Below are positions 1 through 7,098 of a DNA stretch of 8,173 nt, one piece after another. The notes beneath the pieces were generated by a model, which was given only the letters and a program-made list of their open reading frames with translations, was not told where the DNA came from and made no database searches. The first letter of the stretch is position 1. Each line of letters starts with the position of its first letter. A program made the position numbers and the translations under genes. Origin of the DNA: Alphaproteobacteria bacterium (GTDB lineage Bacteria > Pseudomonadota > Alphaproteobacteria > ATCC43930 > CGMCC-115725); assembly GCA_030037055.1 (NCBI GenBank), contig JASHRZ010000713.1, positions 1 through 8,173 on the forward strand, read 5' to 3'.

Positions 1-1623
1 CCGGCCCTGCGCGCGCGCGTGCTGGCGGTGCAAGGCATGGTCGGCAGCGGCTTCCTGCTGTTCATCCTGCTGACCTCCGACCCGTTCCACCGCCTCATGC
101 CGGCGCCGGCCGACGGGCGCGGGCTCAACCCGGTGCTGCAGGATCCCGGCCTCGCCTTCCATCCGCCGTTCCTCTATCTCGGATATGTCGGCTTCTCCGT
201 CGCCTTCTCTTTCGCGGTTGCGGCGCTGATCGAGGGCCGCGTCGACGCCGCCTGGGCGCGCTGGGTCAGGCCTTGGACACTTGCAGCCTGGTGCGCGCTC
301 ACCATCGGCATCGCCATGGGCAGCTGGTGGGCCTATTACACCCTAGGCTGGGGCGGCTGGTGGTTCTGGGATCCCGTCGAGAACGCTTCCTTCATGCCGT
401 GGCTGGTCGGCACGGCGCTGCTGCATTCGGCAATCGTCGTCGAGAAGCGCGACGCGCTCAAGAGCTGGACCATCCTGCTCGCCATCGTCACCTTCTCGCT
501 GTCGTTGGTGGGGACCTTCCTGGTGCGCTCGGGCGTGCTCACCTCGGTCCACGCCTTTGCCGTCGATCCCGCGCGCGGCACCTTCATCCTGCTGCTGCTG
601 CTCGTTGCCATCGGCGGCTCGCTCGCCCTTTATGCCACGCGCGCGCCGCTGCTCAAAGCCGGCGGCATCTTCGCGCCGATCTCGCGCGAGGGCGCGCTGG
701 TGCTCAACAACGTGCTCCTCTGCACCGGCTGCGCCACGGTGTTCCTCGGCACGCTCTATCCGCTGTTCTCCGATGCGGTCGGCGGGCCCAAGCTGTCGGT
801 CGGATTCCCGTTCTTCAACCGTACCTTCGTGCCGCTGATGGTGCCGGTGCTGCTCGCCGTGGCGGTCGGGCCGCTGCTCGCCTGGAAGCGCGGCGACCTC
901 GGCGCCGCGCTGCAGCGGCTGTGGCTGGCGCTGGCAGGCACAGCGGTGGTGGTGCTGATTGGGCTTTATGCCAGCGGCGGCGGGCCGGTGCTGGCGGTGC
1001 TCGGCCTCGGACTTGCGGCCTGGACCTTGCTCGCGGCGGTGGTCGAATGGACCGAGCGCATCAGGCTGCTGCGCGCGCCCTTCAGCGAGAGCTGGCGGCG
1101 GGCGCGCAGCTTGCCGCGCGCCGGCCACGGCATGAGCCTCGCCCATATCGGGCTCGCCGTCACGGTGGCCGGCATCACCGCCTCGGCCTGGCAGCAGGAG
1201 CGCATCGAGGTGGTGGCGCCGGGCGGCGATCTCGCGATTGCCGGCTATGTGCTGCATCTTGATGGCGTCGCCCGAGCGCCGGGCCCCAACTTCACCGCCG
1301 ACCGCGCCAGCATCACGGTGACCCGGGACGGCAACACCATCGCGGTAATGCATCCGGAGAAGCGCTTCTTCCCGCTGCAGCAGCAGACCACCGCAATGAC
1401 CGCGATCCACAGCAATCTGCTCGCCGATCTCTATGTCGCACTGGGCGACGACAGCGGGCAAGGCTGGACGGTGCGCGCCTATTGGAAGCCGCTGGTGCCG
1501 TGGATCTGGATCGGCGCGGTGCTGATGGCCGGCGGCGGCCTCTTGAGCCTCAGCGACCGGCGCTGGCGCGTCGGCATCGCCCAGCGCGCCAAGGCCCCGC
1601 GCGGCGCCAGGACGGCGGAGTGA
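1..1623 (+). CDS. ccmF: Cytochrome c heme lyase subunit CcmF (5' end outside window)
   Basis: CcmF is the integral membrane core of the System I heme lyase, which accepts heme from holo-CcmE and attaches it to CXXCH motifs of apocytochromes in the periplasm. The frame is open from base 1 and begins PALRARVLAVQG, so the true start lies upstream; the GTG at base 19 is an internal Val codon. About 540 residues are visible. Numbered from base 1, the tryptophan-rich WWD motif WGGWWFWDPVEN is at 117-128. Four histidines match the family's heme-ligand and heme-handling positions: 54 (FHPP), 142 (LLHS), 184 (SVHAF) and 382 (AHIGLA). The spacings of 88 and 42 between the first three equal those of E. 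coli H173, H261 and H303 as I recall them, which implies roughly 119 residues are missing upstream. Many hydrophobic segments follow, then a soluble periplasmic stretch (about 395-490) and a last membrane helix near 500. The stop is 6 bases before ccmG. Identification is firm. Confidence 0.97.
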   Translation, partial: PALRARVLAVQGMVGSGFLLFILLTSDPFHRLMPAPADGRGLNPVLQDPGLAFHPPFLYLGYVGFSVAFSFAVAALIEGRVDAAWARWVRPWTLAAWCALTIGIAMGSWWAYYTLGWGGWWFWDPVENASFMPWLVGTALLHSAIVVEKRDALKSWTILLAIVTFSLSLVGTFLVRSGVLTSVHAFAVDPARGTFILLLLLVAIGGSLALYATRAPLLKAGGIFAPISREGALVLNNVLLCTGCATVFLGTLYPLFSDAVGGPKLSVGFPFFNRTFVPLMVPVLLAVAVGPLLAWKRGDLGAALQRLWLALAGTAVVVLIGLYASGGGPVLAVLGLGLAAWTLLAAVVEWTERIRLLRAPFSESWRRARSLPRAGHGMSLAHIGLAVTVAGITASAWQQERIEVVAPGGDLAIAGYVLHLDGVARAPGPNFTADRASITVTRDGNTIAVMHPEKRFFPLQQQTTAMTAIHSNLLADLYVALGDDSGQGWTVRAYWKPLVPWIWIGAVLMAGGGLLSLSDRRWRVGIAQRAKAPRGARTAE

Positions 1624-1629
1624 CGCGCC

Positions 1630-2241
1630 ATGGGTGAAGCGCGTCTGGTCAGCCCCCCCTCCCAACCCTCCCCCTCGAGGGGGGAGGGGCGAGCCGGGGC
1701 GCTGCAGCAGCGCTGGATCTATTTCCTTCCCGTTGCCCTCTTCCTGGTGCTGGCGGCGTATTTCGCGCTGGCGCTGCGGCCGGGGCGGGACCCCTCGCTG
1801 CTGCCTTCGGCGATGATCGACCAACCGGCGCCGGAATTCGATCTCGGCGGGCTTGACGGCAAGGCCGGGCTGGCGCGCGGCACGCTCAACGGCCAGGTCG
1901 CGCTGGTCAATTTCTTCGCCTCCTGGTGCGTGCCGTGCCGCACGGAGCAGCCGCTGCTGATGCGGCTCGCCGAGCAAGAGCATGTGCCGCTTTACGGCAT
2001 CGCCTGGAAGGACAAGCCGGCCGACACCGCGCACTATCTAGACCAGCTCGGCGATCCCTATCGCCGCGTCGGCCTCGATGAGAGCGGCCGCACCGGCATC
2101 GATTTCGGCGTCTATGGCGTGCCCGAGACCTATCTCATCGACAGGGGGGGACATATCCGCTTCCGCTATGTCGGTCCGCTCACCCCCGAGGCGCTGCAGC
2201 GAGAGCTGCTGCCGCGCCTCAAGGCGCTGGGCGCGTCATGA
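1630..2241 (+). CDS. ccmG: Thiol:disulfide interchange protein CcmG/DsbE
   Basis: CcmG is a membrane-anchored periplasmic thioredoxin-like protein that keeps apocytochrome c cysteines, or the CcmH disulfide, reduced for heme attachment. It has 203 residues. An unusual N-terminal tail (1-27) contains PPSQPSPSRGEG. A single membrane anchor follows (about 29-49), then the thioredoxin fold with active site WCVPC (Cys100, Cys103) and the cis-proline loop GVPET (Pro165) of the DsbE group. GGAG at 1617-1620 lies 9 bases before the ATG, which supports this start. No ATG, GTG or TTG follows in frame before the membrane anchor, so the repeat-derived tail is probably translated. The tail is encoded over a REP-like palindrome (see the repeat entry). 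The gene starts 6 bases after ccmF and overlaps ccmH by 4 bases. The function is secure; the role of the tail is unknown and it is probably neutral, being predicted to lie on the cytoplasmic side. Confidence 0.95.
   Translation: MGEARLVSPPSQPSPSRGEGRAGALQQRWIYFLPVALFLVLAAYFALALRPGRDPSLLPSAMIDQPAPEFDLGGLDGKAGLARGTLNGQVALVNFFASWCVPCRTEQPLLMRLAEQEHVPLYGIAWKDKPADTAHYLDQLGDPYRRVGLDESGRTGIDFGVYGVPETYLIDRGGHIRFRYVGPLTPEALQRELLPRLKALGAS
1666..1689. repeat. REP-like C/G palindrome inside the ccmG coding region
   Basis: An arm CCCTCCCCC, the centre TCGA and an arm GGGGGGAGGGG form a near-perfect inverted repeat, with one extra G on the right arm. Flanking bases (AGCCCCCCCTCCCAA on the left, CGAGCC on the right) resemble the interspersed palindromic elements that are common in alphaproteobacterial genomes and give peptides such as NPPPRGGRGEPG or PSPSRGEG depending on frame. 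Both readings occur here in two forward frames. It codes for residues 13-20 of CcmG. No second copy was seen in this window, so its repeat nature is inferred from its resemblance to known elements. Confidence 0.6.
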
Positions 2242-2699
2242 GGGCGCTGGCGCTGGCGGCGCTGCTCCTCCTGGCGCTGGGCCTGCCGGCACGCGCGGTC
2301 GAGCCCGGCGAGCGGCTGGCCGATCCCGCGCTCGAGGCGCGGGCGCGCGCCATCAGCAGGGAGCTGCGCTGCCTGGTCTGCCAGAACGAGTCAATCGATG
2401 ACAGCGGCGCCGATCTCGCGCATGATTTGCGCGTGATGCTGCGCGAGCGCCTCAGGGAAGGCGACAGCGACCAGCAGGCGATTTCCTTCATCACAGCGCG
2501 CTACGGCCAGTTCGTGCTGCTGAAGCCGCCGGTCGAGCCCGCCACCTATGCGCTGTGGTTCGGCCCGCCGGCGCTGCTGGCGCTGACGGCGCTGGTCGTC
2601 GCGCTGCGGCTGAAGCGCCGCGGCGCACAAACGCCGCCGGCGCCGCTCAGCGAGGAGGAGCGCCGCCGTCTCGCGCGCCTCCTGAGCGAAGGCGGTTGA
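2238..2699 (+). CDS. ccmH: Cytochrome c-type biogenesis protein CcmH/CycL
   Basis: CcmH is a membrane-anchored periplasmic subunit of the heme lyase that handles the cysteines of apocytochrome c. The 153-residue product has a signal peptide (1-20, likely cleaved after ALPARA-type residues ending ARA), the defining motif LRCLVCQ at 43-49 with Cys45 and Cys48, a helical domain, and one membrane segment (about 103-125) followed by a charged cytoplasmic tail. The length fits the short CcmH/CycL type, not the long E. coli form that carries a fused CcmI-like TPR part. The start overlaps the ccmG stop as ATGA, which suggests translational coupling. No ccmI follows; in rhizobia cycH (ccmI) usually precedes cycJKL, so it may lie left of the window. 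Identification is firm. Confidence 0.95.
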   Translation: MRALALAALLLLALGLPARAVEPGERLADPALEARARAISRELRCLVCQNESIDDSGADLAHDLRVMLRERLREGDSDQQAISFITARYGQFVLLKPPVEPATYALWFGPPALLALTALVVALRLKRRGAQTPPAPLSEEERRRLARLLSEGG

Positions 2700-3088
2700 C
2701 GCCGCCGGCCCTCGCGCCGACGTTCATGAGCCTGGTGGTGGTGCCGCTGATGAAATCCCCAGCTTCTGCCCCCAGGGCGTGCCGCCGCAGGCCGCCGGCA
2801 GCGCGGTGCGCGCTGCTGCCGCCGGCCAGCGAACAGCACCAGGAGGTGGCCGAGGCGGGCGCGGCGATCAGGGGCAAGCGACCCCGAAGGCGAGGCTGCT
2901 TTTTAATGGAAAATCAATAGGCTCGCCAGCACTATTGCGGCGGCGGGACGCATGCGGTCAAGCCCGAGACAGCGGCCCGGCTTTATCGCGATGGCGCGAG
3001 AAGGCGCCCTCCGCCGAAGACTTCTTTGTCAGTTGAATCCCTGTTCACACGGCCACTTGACATGCTTGCGGGTTGCCCGGCGGAAGCG
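2700..3088. other. Intergenic region with no supported gene
   Basis: These 389 bases separate ccmH from the PAS_5 gene. Open frames exist on both strands, but they are Arg/Ala/Pro-rich readings with no recognisable domain and no convincing ribosome binding site. Visible structure: a perfect 8-base stem with a 3-base loop at 2798-2816, and a short AT-rich patch at 2899-2920 that stands out from the GC-rich surroundings and could hold promoter elements. TTGACA occurs at 3057-3062, but no -10 box lies at proper spacing. No U-tract terminator for the ccm operon was found. Confidence 0.5.
2798..2816. repeat. Perfect inverted repeat (8-base stem)
   Basis: GCAGCGCG and CGCGCTGC flank the loop GTG. 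The stem is perfect and entirely GC apart from one A-T pair, and imperfect pairing continues outward to about 2790-2827. It lies about 100 bases after the ccmH stop and is not followed by a T run, so it is not a classical intrinsic terminator. It could limit 3' decay of the ccm transcript or be chance in GC-rich DNA. Confidence 0.4.
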
Positions 3089-3679
3089 ATGAAAGTAAGG
3101 TCATCTTTACCAAGCAAAACCCATGGCGAAACCATAGCGCTTCCCGGCGCCGGTCCGAGCGCCGCGCGCTATGACTTCCGCGCCGACCCGGTGCTGCGCG
3201 CGACGCTGGACTATTGGCGGACGAAGCGCGGCGTCCGCCGCATGCCGCAGCGCCGCGACATCGAACCGGCGGAGCTGCGCCAGGTGCTGGCGCATCTGCA
3301 GATCACCGAGGTTATCAACGCCGGCAGGCGTTTCCGCTACCGCCTGGTCGGCACCGCCATTGTGCAGGCCTTCGGCGGCGAGTTCACCGGCAAATATGTC
3401 GACGAGCTGGTCTCGGGTGAACGCGACAGCTTCGTTCACGCCTGCTACCGCGCCGTGTGCGCCGCGCGGCGCCCGGCCTTCGTGCGCAGCAAATATATCA
3501 CCACTCGGAACGTCGACCTCACCGCCAACCGCGTGCTGCTGCCGCTGTCGGAAAATGGCGAAGGGGTGCACCAGATCCTGGGCGCGCTCACCTTCGAGTT
3601 CACGCGCCCGTTCCGCGCCGGCGTCGGCCATAGGGCGCAAATCGATCTCAGCGCCAGCTACGTTGATCTGCTGGAGTGA
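3089..3679 (+). CDS. PAS_5-domain protein
   Basis: This matches the PAS_5 family, small single-domain cytoplasmic proteins common in Alphaproteobacteria, often near signalling genes, with mostly unknown ligand and partner. With this start it has 196 residues. Family-like features are LDYWRTKRG (40-48), MPQRRDIEP (52-60), the core FRYRLVGTAIVQAFG with GEFTGKYVDEL (82-107), and a late strand LPLSENGEGVHQILGAL (151-167). There is no signal peptide, membrane segment or attached output domain. The start is uncertain: ATG at 3089 has GGAAG only 2 bases upstream, an in-frame ATG lies at 3062 without a clear ribosome binding site, and a TTG lies at 3026. All precede the conserved domain. The stop TGA overlaps a GTG at 3676, and the TPR gene's ATG at 3688 is 8 bases further, so the two are probably co-translated. 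Ligand and role cannot be told. Confidence 0.8.
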   Translation: MKVRSSLPSKTHGETIALPGAGPSAARYDFRADPVLRATLDYWRTKRGVRRMPQRRDIEPAELRQVLAHLQITEVINAGRRFRYRLVGTAIVQAFGGEFTGKYVDELVSGERDSFVHACYRAVCAARRPAFVRSKYITTRNVDLTANRVLLPLSENGEGVHQILGALTFEFTRPFRAGVGHRAQIDLSASYVDLLE

Positions 3680-3687
3680 GCGTCACC

Positions 3688-4209
3688 ATGCCGCTCTCGC
3701 TCCAGAATCTGAACGAAGTCGGCGTGTTGTGCGCGGCCGGGCGTCTCGCGGAGGCGCTCAGCCTCTGCGGCGAATTCGTCGCCGATCATCCCGACCTGCC
3801 GCACGGCTACCACCTGCGCGCGGCGGTGCGCGTGCTGATGGGCGAAGAAAGACTGGCGCTGGCCGACCGCGACAAGGTGGTTTCGCTCTGTCCGCGGCTC
3901 CCCGGCGCCTATATGGCGCGCGCCGAGGATCAGCTGCGGCTCGGCGATTTCGCCGCCGCTTGCGCCGATCTCGATCGCGCCGCGAAGCTCGATGACGGCC
4001 ATTACGGGCCCATGATCCCGCTGCTGCGCGGTTATTGCCGCGCGCGCCTCGGCCGCTTCGAGGAGGCCGAGGCGGATTGCGCGCTGGTGCCGGAGGATTA
4101 CCTCCTGCCGGGCTTCGGCGGCGCCGTGCCTGGGCACGCGCGCGCGCTCAGTGCGGAGATCGCTGCGCTCAAGATGCAAGCGAGCGAGAACCGGCCGGAG
4201 CAGATGTAG
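3688..4209 (+). CDS. Small tetratricopeptide-repeat protein
   Basis: The product has 173 residues and no signal peptide or membrane segment. It consists almost wholly of about four helical-pair repeats of TPR type, roughly at 5-36, 38-71, 72-105 and 108-141. Signs include AAGRLAEALSLC, DLPHGYHLRAAVRVLMGEERLALAD, PGAYMARAEDQLRLGDFAAACADLDRA in segments, and RGYCRARLGRFEEAEADC near the end. TPR folds bind peptides or proteins, so this may scaffold a partner, possibly the PAS_5 protein encoded just before; that is inference. ATG at 3688 is preceded by GGAG at 3673-3676, 11 bases away. A GTG at 3676 overlapping the PAS_5 stop would add four residues. The gene ends 33 bases before the convergent acyl-CoA ligase. 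The fold call is good; the function is unknown. Confidence 0.75.
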   Translation: MPLSLQNLNEVGVLCAAGRLAEALSLCGEFVADHPDLPHGYHLRAAVRVLMGEERLALADRDKVVSLCPRLPGAYMARAEDQLRLGDFAAACADLDRAAKLDDGHYGPMIPLLRGYCRARLGRFEEAEADCALVPEDYLLPGFGGAVPGHARALSAEIAALKMQASENRPEQM

Positions 4210-4233
4210 CGCGGGCCTGTCTCGAAGGACGCA

Positions 4234-4252
4234 CGGCGGCGCTCAGCCGCCG
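4234..4252. terminator. GC hairpin between convergent genes (weak terminator candidate)
   Basis: CGGCGGC and GCCGCCG form a perfect 7-base stem around the loop GCTCA. It sits between the converging TPR and acyl-CoA ligase genes, and its loop contains the ligase stop codon. The position would suit a bidirectional terminator, but neither strand has a T run after the stem, so the call is weak. Confidence 0.3.
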
Positions 4253-5943
4253 GACGATGCCGCCGGCGCGAGCTTGGCAAGCTCTTCGGCAACGAGCTCC
4301 TTCTTGGAGAGCTTGCCGACCGGCGTCTTGGGCAGGCTGGCGCGGAACTCGATGGCGCTCGGCATCTCGTATTTGGCGAGCTTGTCGGCGAGGAAGGATT
4401 TGAGCTCATCGAGGCTGAACGCCGCCGCACCGGGCTTCAGCACGATGAAGGCCTTGGCGGACTGGCCGCGATAGGCGTCGGGAACGCCGATCACCGTCAC
4501 CTCCGCCACCGCCGGATGCTCGTAGATCGCCTCCTCGATGTTGCGCGGAAAGACGTTGTAGCCGCCGGACAGGATCATGTCCTTCTTGCGGTCGACCAGG
4601 GTGACATAGCCGTCGGCGTCGATGAAGCCGATATCGCCGGTATGGAAGCGGCCGCCGCGGAAAGCCTCGGCGGTGGCCTCGGGCCGTTTCCAGTAGCCCG
4701 CCATCACCGAGGGGCCGCGGACGCAGATCTCGCCCTTCTCGCCCGTCGGCAGCAGCTTCATCCCGGTGGCGAGATCGACCACCTCGATGATGGTGTGCGG
4801 CGCGGGCAGGCCCACCGTGCCGGCGCGCGGGTCGGCGTTCGCCGCCTGCATCGTGCCTAGCGGCGCGGTCTCGGTGAGGCCGTAGCCTTCAGACGGGGTG
4901 AGGCCGGTGAGCTCCTTAAAGCGGCTCAGCACCTCGACCGGCAGCGGCGCGCCGCCCGAGGCGCAGAGCGTGAGCGAGGAGAGATCGGTCTCTCTGATGC
5001 GGGGATGGTTGACCAGCGCCGTGTACATCGTCGGTACGCCGGCGAAGATGGTGATGCGCTTACGTGCGATGTCCTGCAGCACGCGGTTAGCATCGAAGCG
5101 GATATGCATCACCATCTCGGTGCCGGTGGCGATCGACAGCAGCAGGGTGAAGGAGAGGCCGAAAATGTGGAACAGCGGCAGCACTACCAGCGTCTTGTCG
5201 CCACCCTCGGCGGTGGCGCTGCCGACCCATCGGTTCCTGGCATTGACCACGGCGCAGAAATTGGCATGCGTCAGCATTGCGCCTTTGGGATCTCCAGTGG
5301 TGCCGCCGGTATATTGAAGCACCGCCACCTCTTTCTCGAGTGCGCCGTGGGGATGGCGCCGAAAGGCGCCGTCATTGGCAATGAGCTCGGCGAAATCCAG
5401 CTCCCGGCCCGCTCCCGCGATGCGCTCGGCGCCGGCGCCGAAGGCCGCGCGCGCTACCGGCAGCGGCAGGAAATCCTCGATCGCACACACCAGCACCGCC
5501 TTGAGCCGCGCGGTGCCCTTGAGTGCCGCGATCTGCGGATAGAGCATCGGCAGGCCCAGGGTCGCCATGATCTCGGCGTCGCTGTCGGCGAGCTGGTATT
5601 TGAGCTCGCGCGGCGCCGCCAGCGGGCTGAAATTGACGACACAGCCGCCAGCCATTAGTACGGCGAAGAAGCAGACGGCATAATGCGGCGTGTTCGGCAG
5701 ATGCAGACCGACATGGACGCCGGGGCCGACGCCCAGCGCCTGCATGCCCTTGGCGGCGCGGGCGGCGAGATCGAAGAGCTCGCGATAGCTGAGCTTGCAG
5801 TCATAGAAATCGATCGCGGTCTTGTCCGGCCATTGCTGCGCGGCGGCCTCGAGAAAGCTCTCAACCGGCACCGGCGCGGGCAGCGCCTCGCCCCAGCTGA
5901 TGCCGGGCGGATAGGACTTCTCCCAGAGATGCGCCACCGCCAT
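4243..5943 (-). CDS. Acyl-CoA ligase, FadD/PimA type (AMP-binding)
   Basis: This ANL-superfamily enzyme activates a carboxylic acid with ATP to an acyl-adenylate and then transfers it to CoA. The product has 566 residues, close to E. coli FadD. Motifs, numbered from this start: P-loop YTGGTTGDPKG (211-221), YGLTET (354-359), TGD (435-437), the hinge region DRKKDMILSGGYN (451-463) and the catalytic lysine in VGKLSKKEL (Lys544). The opening HLWEKSYPPGISW is typical of alphaproteobacterial FadD- and PimA-like ligases. The substrate is probably a medium- or long-chain fatty or dicarboxylic acid, but it cannot be fixed from sequence. Start choice: GGGAGG (5944-5949) touches the ATG directly, while a GTG two codons later (5935-5937) sits 6 bases from it and may be the real initiator. 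The frame stays open upstream to 6024, without family similarity. All motifs are intact. It is the last gene of the minus-strand series. Confidence 0.92.
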   Translation of the reverse strand: MAVAHLWEKSYPPGISWGEALPAPVPVESFLEAAAQQWPDKTAIDFYDCKLSYRELFDLAARAAKGMQALGVGPGVHVGLHLPNTPHYAVCFFAVLMAGGCVVNFSPLAAPRELKYQLADSDAEIMATLGLPMLYPQIAALKGTARLKAVLVCAIEDFLPLPVARAAFGAGAERIAGAGRELDFAELIANDGAFRRHPHGALEKEVAVLQYTGGTTGDPKGAMLTHANFCAVVNARNRWVGSATAEGGDKTLVVLPLFHIFGLSFTLLLSIATGTEMVMHIRFDANRVLQDIARKRITIFAGVPTMYTALVNHPRIRETDLSSLTLCASGGAPLPVEVLSRFKELTGLTPSEGYGLTETAPLGTMQAANADPRAGTVGLPAPHTIIEVVDLATGMKLLPTGEKGEICVRGPSVMAGYWKRPEATAEAFRGGRFHTGDIGFIDADGYVTLVDRKKDMILSGGYNVFPRNIEEAIYEHPAVAEVTVIGVPDAYRGQSAKAFIVLKPGAAAFSLDELKSFLADKLAKYEMPSAIEFRASLPKTPVGKLSKKELVAEELAKLAPAASSGG

Positions 5944-6008
5944 CCTCCCGATCTGCCGCCTATTTTCGGCCCTTGCCGTCACCATAGGCGAGGAACGCGG
6001 CCGAGGCC

Positions 6009-6033
6009 AGCGCCTGGCGGGCACTCAGGCGCT
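6009..6033. repeat. Perfect 8-base inverted repeat in the hydrolase-ligase gap
   Basis: AGCGCCTG and CAGGCGCT flank a 9-base loop. It lies in the 113 bases between the decayed hydrolase and the acyl-CoA ligase, upstream of the ligase start on the minus strand. No T run follows on either strand. It could be a weak transcription pause, an operator-like dyad or chance. Confidence 0.35.
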
Positions 6034-6056
6034 TCGGCCTTCTGCGCGGTTTCGTC

Positions 6057-7048
6057 TCAGACGTCGAGGCGCGGTGGCATGTCGAGAAAGCCGTGCACGG
6101 CGTGCCAGAACTGGGCGCGGTTGATGCCGAGGGCGACGGCATGGGCGGCGCCGGCAAGAATGACGAACTGCCGGTCGGGATTGGGCAGCCTGGCGAAGAA
6201 CTCGAGCAGATCCTGCACCGTGGCGATGCCGTCATACTCGCCGTGCACGATCAGCACCGGCGAAGCCAGTTTGGTCGGATCGACTAGCGGCAGGTTGGCG
6301 GTCATGTCCAGATAGGTCCGGGTCGGGATGCTGTCGCGAATTTGAGCTCGGCATCGGCGAGCGCCTCGGCCGCGCGCGGATTGGAGGTGCCGGGCTTGTT
6401 GTCGCGGGTTTAGATGCTGGCGATCATCTCGCGGTCGCGCTTGCACCAATTGTGCGTGCGGTAATACCCGACCTGCTGCGCGCGCTTGGCCAAGGTCGGT
6501 GAGCCCTCGCCGGTCCAGACGAAGGCCTCGAGCACCAGCCGGTCGATGCGGTCGGGCCGCGCCATGGCAGGCGCCGGCGCGCAGAGCGCCCGAGGATTCG
6601 CCGAGGAAATGGAATTTGGCCAAGCTGGTCTCGCGCGCCACCACCGCGGTGCCGGCCTCAAGATCGGCAACGCCGATCTTGATATCGGAATTGCCCGGCA
6701 GTGACGGTCGAGCGGCCCGTCGTGATCCATGGTCCAGCCGTCGTAGCCGTAGCGCGCGAAGACGTTCATCAGCGAGTACTCGCCCGCGCCGGGCACGGCG
6801 AGCTCGAAGGAGGAGCGGCTGGAGATCGAGGAGCCGTGCACCGGGAACAGCACCGGCAGCGGCTTCTCGCCCGGCTGCGGCGCACGCGTGCGCTTGCGCT
6901 ACAAAGAGAGCGAGACCTCGCCCTTCTTTGCCCAATACTCGCCGCTCCAGATCGCGTCCGGCGCCGGGTCGGCCGCTTCCACCGGCGCCACGCCGAGCCC
7001 CGCCGCCAGCACGGCCCGCCGCGTCGGTCCGCGCTCCTCTCCTGTCAT
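6057..7048 (-). pseudogene. Alpha/beta hydrolase with Tat-like signal, broken by stops and frameshifts
   Basis: The reading frame is readable end to end only after repair. It starts MTGEERGPTRRAVLAAG at 7048, with GGAG 7 bases upstream; TRRAVL is a Tat-like twin-arginine motif. Family landmarks follow in order: EYWAKKGEVSL, LFPVHGSSISSRSSF (oxyanion region), YGYDGWTMDHDG, the nucleophile elbow GESSG, FVWTGEGSPTLAKRAQQ, YLDMTANLPLVDP, the acid in GEYDG and the histidine in GAAHAV. Lesions: TAG at 6899-6901 and TAA at 6410-6412, both in frame. Inferred indels, from continuity with the family pattern, are about 5 bases lost near 6717, one extra G near 6695, two bases lost near 6569 and one lost near 6336. 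Restoring these adds 7 bases and gives 999, an exact 333 codons. Neighbouring genes are intact, so real decay is likely, though assembly error is possible. The substrate is unknown. It lies 50 bases after the GNAT gene. Confidence 0.85.
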
Positions 7049-7098
7049 CCGGCCGCTCCGTACGGTGCTGCCGCCATGACGCCTCCGCCGCCGCGCGA

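Noticed and set aside
273..1262. 329-codon forward frame within ccmF
   Set aside because: It is Arg/Ala/His-rich and in a different frame from the conserved ccmF; a shadow.
343..2034. 563-codon open frame on the minus strand opposite ccmF and ccmG
   Set aside because: It reads as Arg/Gln/His/Ala-rich low-complexity sequence with no domain, and lies antisense to two firmly identified genes; a common artefact of high-GC coding DNA.
2647..2877. Minus-strand frame in the gap after ccmH, with a hydrophobic start followed by cysteines
   Set aside because: It has a TTG start, no ribosome binding site, overlaps the ccmH 3' end and belongs to no family I recognise. Its lipoprotein-like look is too weak to call.
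3057..3062. TTGACA as a -35 box for the PAS_5 gene
   Set aside because: No -10-like hexamer lies 16-18 bases downstream (the bases there are GC-rich), and it would fall at or inside the start region of the gene.
5005..5658. 217-codon forward frame opposite the acyl-CoA ligase
   Set aside because: It is antisense to strongly conserved ligase motifs and has no recognisable domain.
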